From positions 1 through 64,000 of the forward strand of contig DASZTS010000086.1 in NCBI GenBank assembly GCA_035547915.1: a DNA stretch of 64,000 nt, written 5' to 3'. The stretch comes from DASSFG01 sp035547915 (GTDB lineage: Bacteria > Planctomycetota > Planctomycetia > Pirellulales > JAICIG01). A program made the position numbers and the translations under genes. The notes under the pieces are model-generated. The model saw only the letters and a list, made by a program, of their open reading frames with translations, was not told the DNA's origin and ran no database searches. Below are positions 63,301-64,000 of this stretch, in pieces; position 1 is the stretch's first letter, and each line of letters starts with the position of its first letter.

Positions 63301-64000
63301 TGGGATCGCTGGAATCGATCCGCTCGACCGCGACGGTCAGGGGCGTGACCGCAACGGCGACGTTATATGGACCGGTCTGGCTGTAGGTGTGCGAGCCGAT
63401 GACGCTGAATACTTGTGTGCCGGAGTTATACGTGATCGTCGCCGCCGACGTGGTGCCGTCGCCCCAATTGATCGTGGACGTAAACTGCGTCGTCGGATCG
63501 GAGATGTTCAGTGCGGTGAGGTTTGCCACGAGCCCGGGATCGGTGAAGGTGGCCACCGTCTGGTTGTTGACGGATGTGCCCGCGACCGCGTTGATCGCGG
63601 GCCCGGCAGTCACCTGCAAGGGTGCATACGCCACGCGAGCCGTCGGGTTGACGGTGGCGACCTGGTTGTTCGGGTCCGTGATCGTCACAGTGATCGGATA
63701 ATTGCCGGCCGTCGCGTAGGTGTGCGTTCCGGTCACGCTGAACGTGTAGACGGCGACCGTCTGGCCGAAGATGTTGCCTTGGTTGATTTCGCTGACGAAG
63801 GCAACGGTTCCGCTGGTGGTCGTGCCGTCACCCCAGTTGACCGACGCGGAGAAGCCCGCGGGATTGGTAATGGTGCCGTCGGAGAACGTAGACACGACGC
63901 CGGTAAACGATTGGCCGGCCGCGGGACTTACATCCACGCCAGTCGCCTGAGGCGCATCGATGGTGTAGGAGATCGGGTTGTCGGTCGGATCGCCGACGAC
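60344..64000 (-). CDS. Giant surface protein: PKD repeats, propeller, Ig-like and RTX-like repeats (5' end outside window)
   Basis: The frame is open to the right edge of the window, so the N-terminus is missing. The visible 1218 residues begin with PKD-like beta domains (SASVNWGDGTTTSGTV, TSTINWGDGTTSA, with GTHTY/GSHTY ends). An EF-hand-like loop, GDENLDGLTD, leads into a propeller-like section (LSTNGQYLITAGYDDTVSAW). Ig-like bacterial domains follow, then about 20 units of the form GNGNDN(V/I)QxG, a glycine/asparagine-rich relative of RTX calcium repeats. The C-terminus has GTGLDWFWDT, a motif seen at the ends of large planctomycete surface proteins. Calcium-dependent folding on export is inference. 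Confidence 0.85.
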   Translation of the reverse strand, partial: VVGDPTDNPISYTIDAPQATGVDVSPAAGQSFTGVVSTFSDGTITNPAGFSASVNWGDGTTTSGTVAFVSEINQGNIFGQTVAVYTFSVTGTHTYATAGNYPITVTITDPNNQVATVNPTARVAYAPLQVTAGPAINAVAGTSVNNQTVATFTDPGLVANLTALNISDPTTQFTSTINWGDGTTSAATITYNSGTQVFSVIGSHTYSQTGPYNVAVAVTPLTVAVERIDSSDPMNQNVVGDENLDGLTDSPSADFIDQYVIGAANQSAPLYTTSLPTVAVPGGPEAFTNASYSESEGELTLSTNGQYLITAGYDDTVSAWAPQQTKSDPSVIPRNIARIDGNGNVDTSTNIANAYNGDNIRGAVSSDGMEFWTAGQATDTTDYVHYATYDSTTSTQVTAAPGPKDPQDVEIFNGQLYESNRSTSVAAAGIYQVGTGLSTTPTTQTLFIELPQSLPLDVNNDGATLTAFSFWMADLPTNPNSINGVNVCYVADGEMGIARYDYEGTALGWQFSYYIDQTGVFKDSVYTVNSDGTVTPTASFNTNDPAPFSPNPNADDTKEGGAKGLTGRIVDGQVQLFATSGFGTDYQPHPGGNLFEVTDPETRTIPSNFLDTTDAITTLATNPTTDPSELTGVAFSPTAVVTSSAQVGLASPTIISTASAAVTLGTTAPTLSDSALFANGFGATGDLVFTLSGPNGFSYTQSDPLSGDTTYSASDTLPTTGTVVGTYTWHVTYVGDASNNSASDQGGTGEQTVVSKSNPTISPNAGAPVVVGTNTPLTASATLGGGYFETGTITFTLYNPSNVSVYTDTVNVAGNGSYSTISGTTTGSAVPTTAGTYQWVVSYSGDGNNNTVSTTKGAAPEIAVGAGTAIVGNALYLIGGNTNDNVSITPVGTSSTGSTGIHVQAQLNGANVNTTFTQAFSTIYVVGFNGNDNISLASTLTIATSVSEGNGNDNIQFGAGNDSLTAGNGNDNVQAGNGNNVVVLGAGNDNVQAGYGSDSVTAGNGNDNVQLGTVAPPAGIVAGNDTVTLGNGNDNIQAGNGDNNVTAGNGNDNVQLGNGSNVVVLGNGNDNITTGNGNNNITTGNGNDNVHVGNGNNVIVTGTGNSNVTAGNGDNLIVGGLGHDNIQAGNGNNILIDGSVAQNSAALEQVLNEWISDLALLNHGLTAQQIAALIRPSLTVAQYNKSSANTLNAGTGLDWFWDTYSHDHTNRKSTDLLN
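60597..61170 (-). repeat. Tandem RTX-like coding repeats
   Basis: The DNA repeats in units of 27 bp with the core GTTGTCGTTGCCGTTGCC, coding on the minus strand for GNGNDN plus three variable residues. Some units are interrupted by a short linker (VAPPAG). The array is long and regular enough to be prone to slippage and to assembly error. Confidence 0.85.

Noticed and set aside
60344..63937. Complete gene starting at 63937
   Set aside because: The frame stays open to the window edge and the codons beyond 63937 continue the same beta-domain style, so the true start is outside.

Overview
The window is GC-rich bacterial chromosome that reads as a member of the Planctomycetota. It carries several copies of gene families that mark this phylum: DUF1501 proteins with Tat-like leaders (three), DUF1549/DUF1553 'PSD1'-type proteins with CxxCH motifs (two), four Hanks-type Ser/Thr kinases, and giant surface proteins with a C-terminal GLDWF-type motif. 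Clear Shine-Dalgarno sequences are uncommon. I cannot place it below phylum level from sequence reading alone.

Layout. 1-1.5 kb: 3' end of a large secreted DUF11/DUF4214 protein. 1.85-7.47 kb: a compact tRNA-Glu island. An intact tRNA-Glu(CTC) lies at its right end and a 71-bp direct repeat of the tRNA 3' half plus flank lies at its left end. The island encloses a 1541-residue kinase/STAND-NTPase/membrane/FGE-like protein and the detached tail of an integrase-like reading frame. 7.5-13.5 kb (mostly minus strand): a membrane kinase, a deoxyhypusine synthase-like enzyme, alpha-glucan phosphorylase and a NIPSNAP protein. 13.7-19.6 kb (plus): a large secreted orphan, an acyl-CoA dehydrogenase-like protein, a YkgJ cysteine-cluster protein and hisS. 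19.7-25.9 kb: tilS, then rny-ymdB (the same pair as in Firmicutes), a DUF2752 protein, a lipoprotein and a small protein. 26.2-29.8 kb: an NHL-repeat protein, MddA-like methyltransferase, and a cysteine desulfurase translationally coupled to an ArsR regulator with a strong palindromic operator. 30.0-44.1 kb: a GntR regulator coupled to a PSCyt1/DUF1549/LamG/DUF1553 gene and a DUF1501 gene, a peroxiredoxin-kinase fusion, and a second DUF1549/DUF1553 plus DUF1501 cluster. 44.6-52.3 kb: glnA, msrA, a sodium/solute symporter, a ThuA-like protein, a nitrilase-family amidase, an MTA/SAH nucleosidase-like protein and a small metallopeptidase-like protein. 52.6-60.3 kb: a kinase with a DLG motif, an acyltransferase plus cdsA phospholipid pair, an HEVTH metallopeptidase-like protein, a coiled-coil protein and kamA with a His/Asn/Gly tail. 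60.3-64 kb: a giant PKD/propeller/RTX-like surface protein that runs off the right edge.

Functional themes are housekeeping (hisS, tilS, rny, glnA, cdsA, glgP), planctomycete-specific exported proteins, and unusual signalling. The most unusual items are the tRNA-Glu island with its split integrase reading frame and kinase-STAND-FGE-like cargo, and the typical 2-Cys peroxiredoxin fused to a Hanks kinase. A roughly 100-bp palindromic intergenic repeat also occurs in two full copies and one short copy. All functional calls rest on motif recognition by eye; no database search was run.
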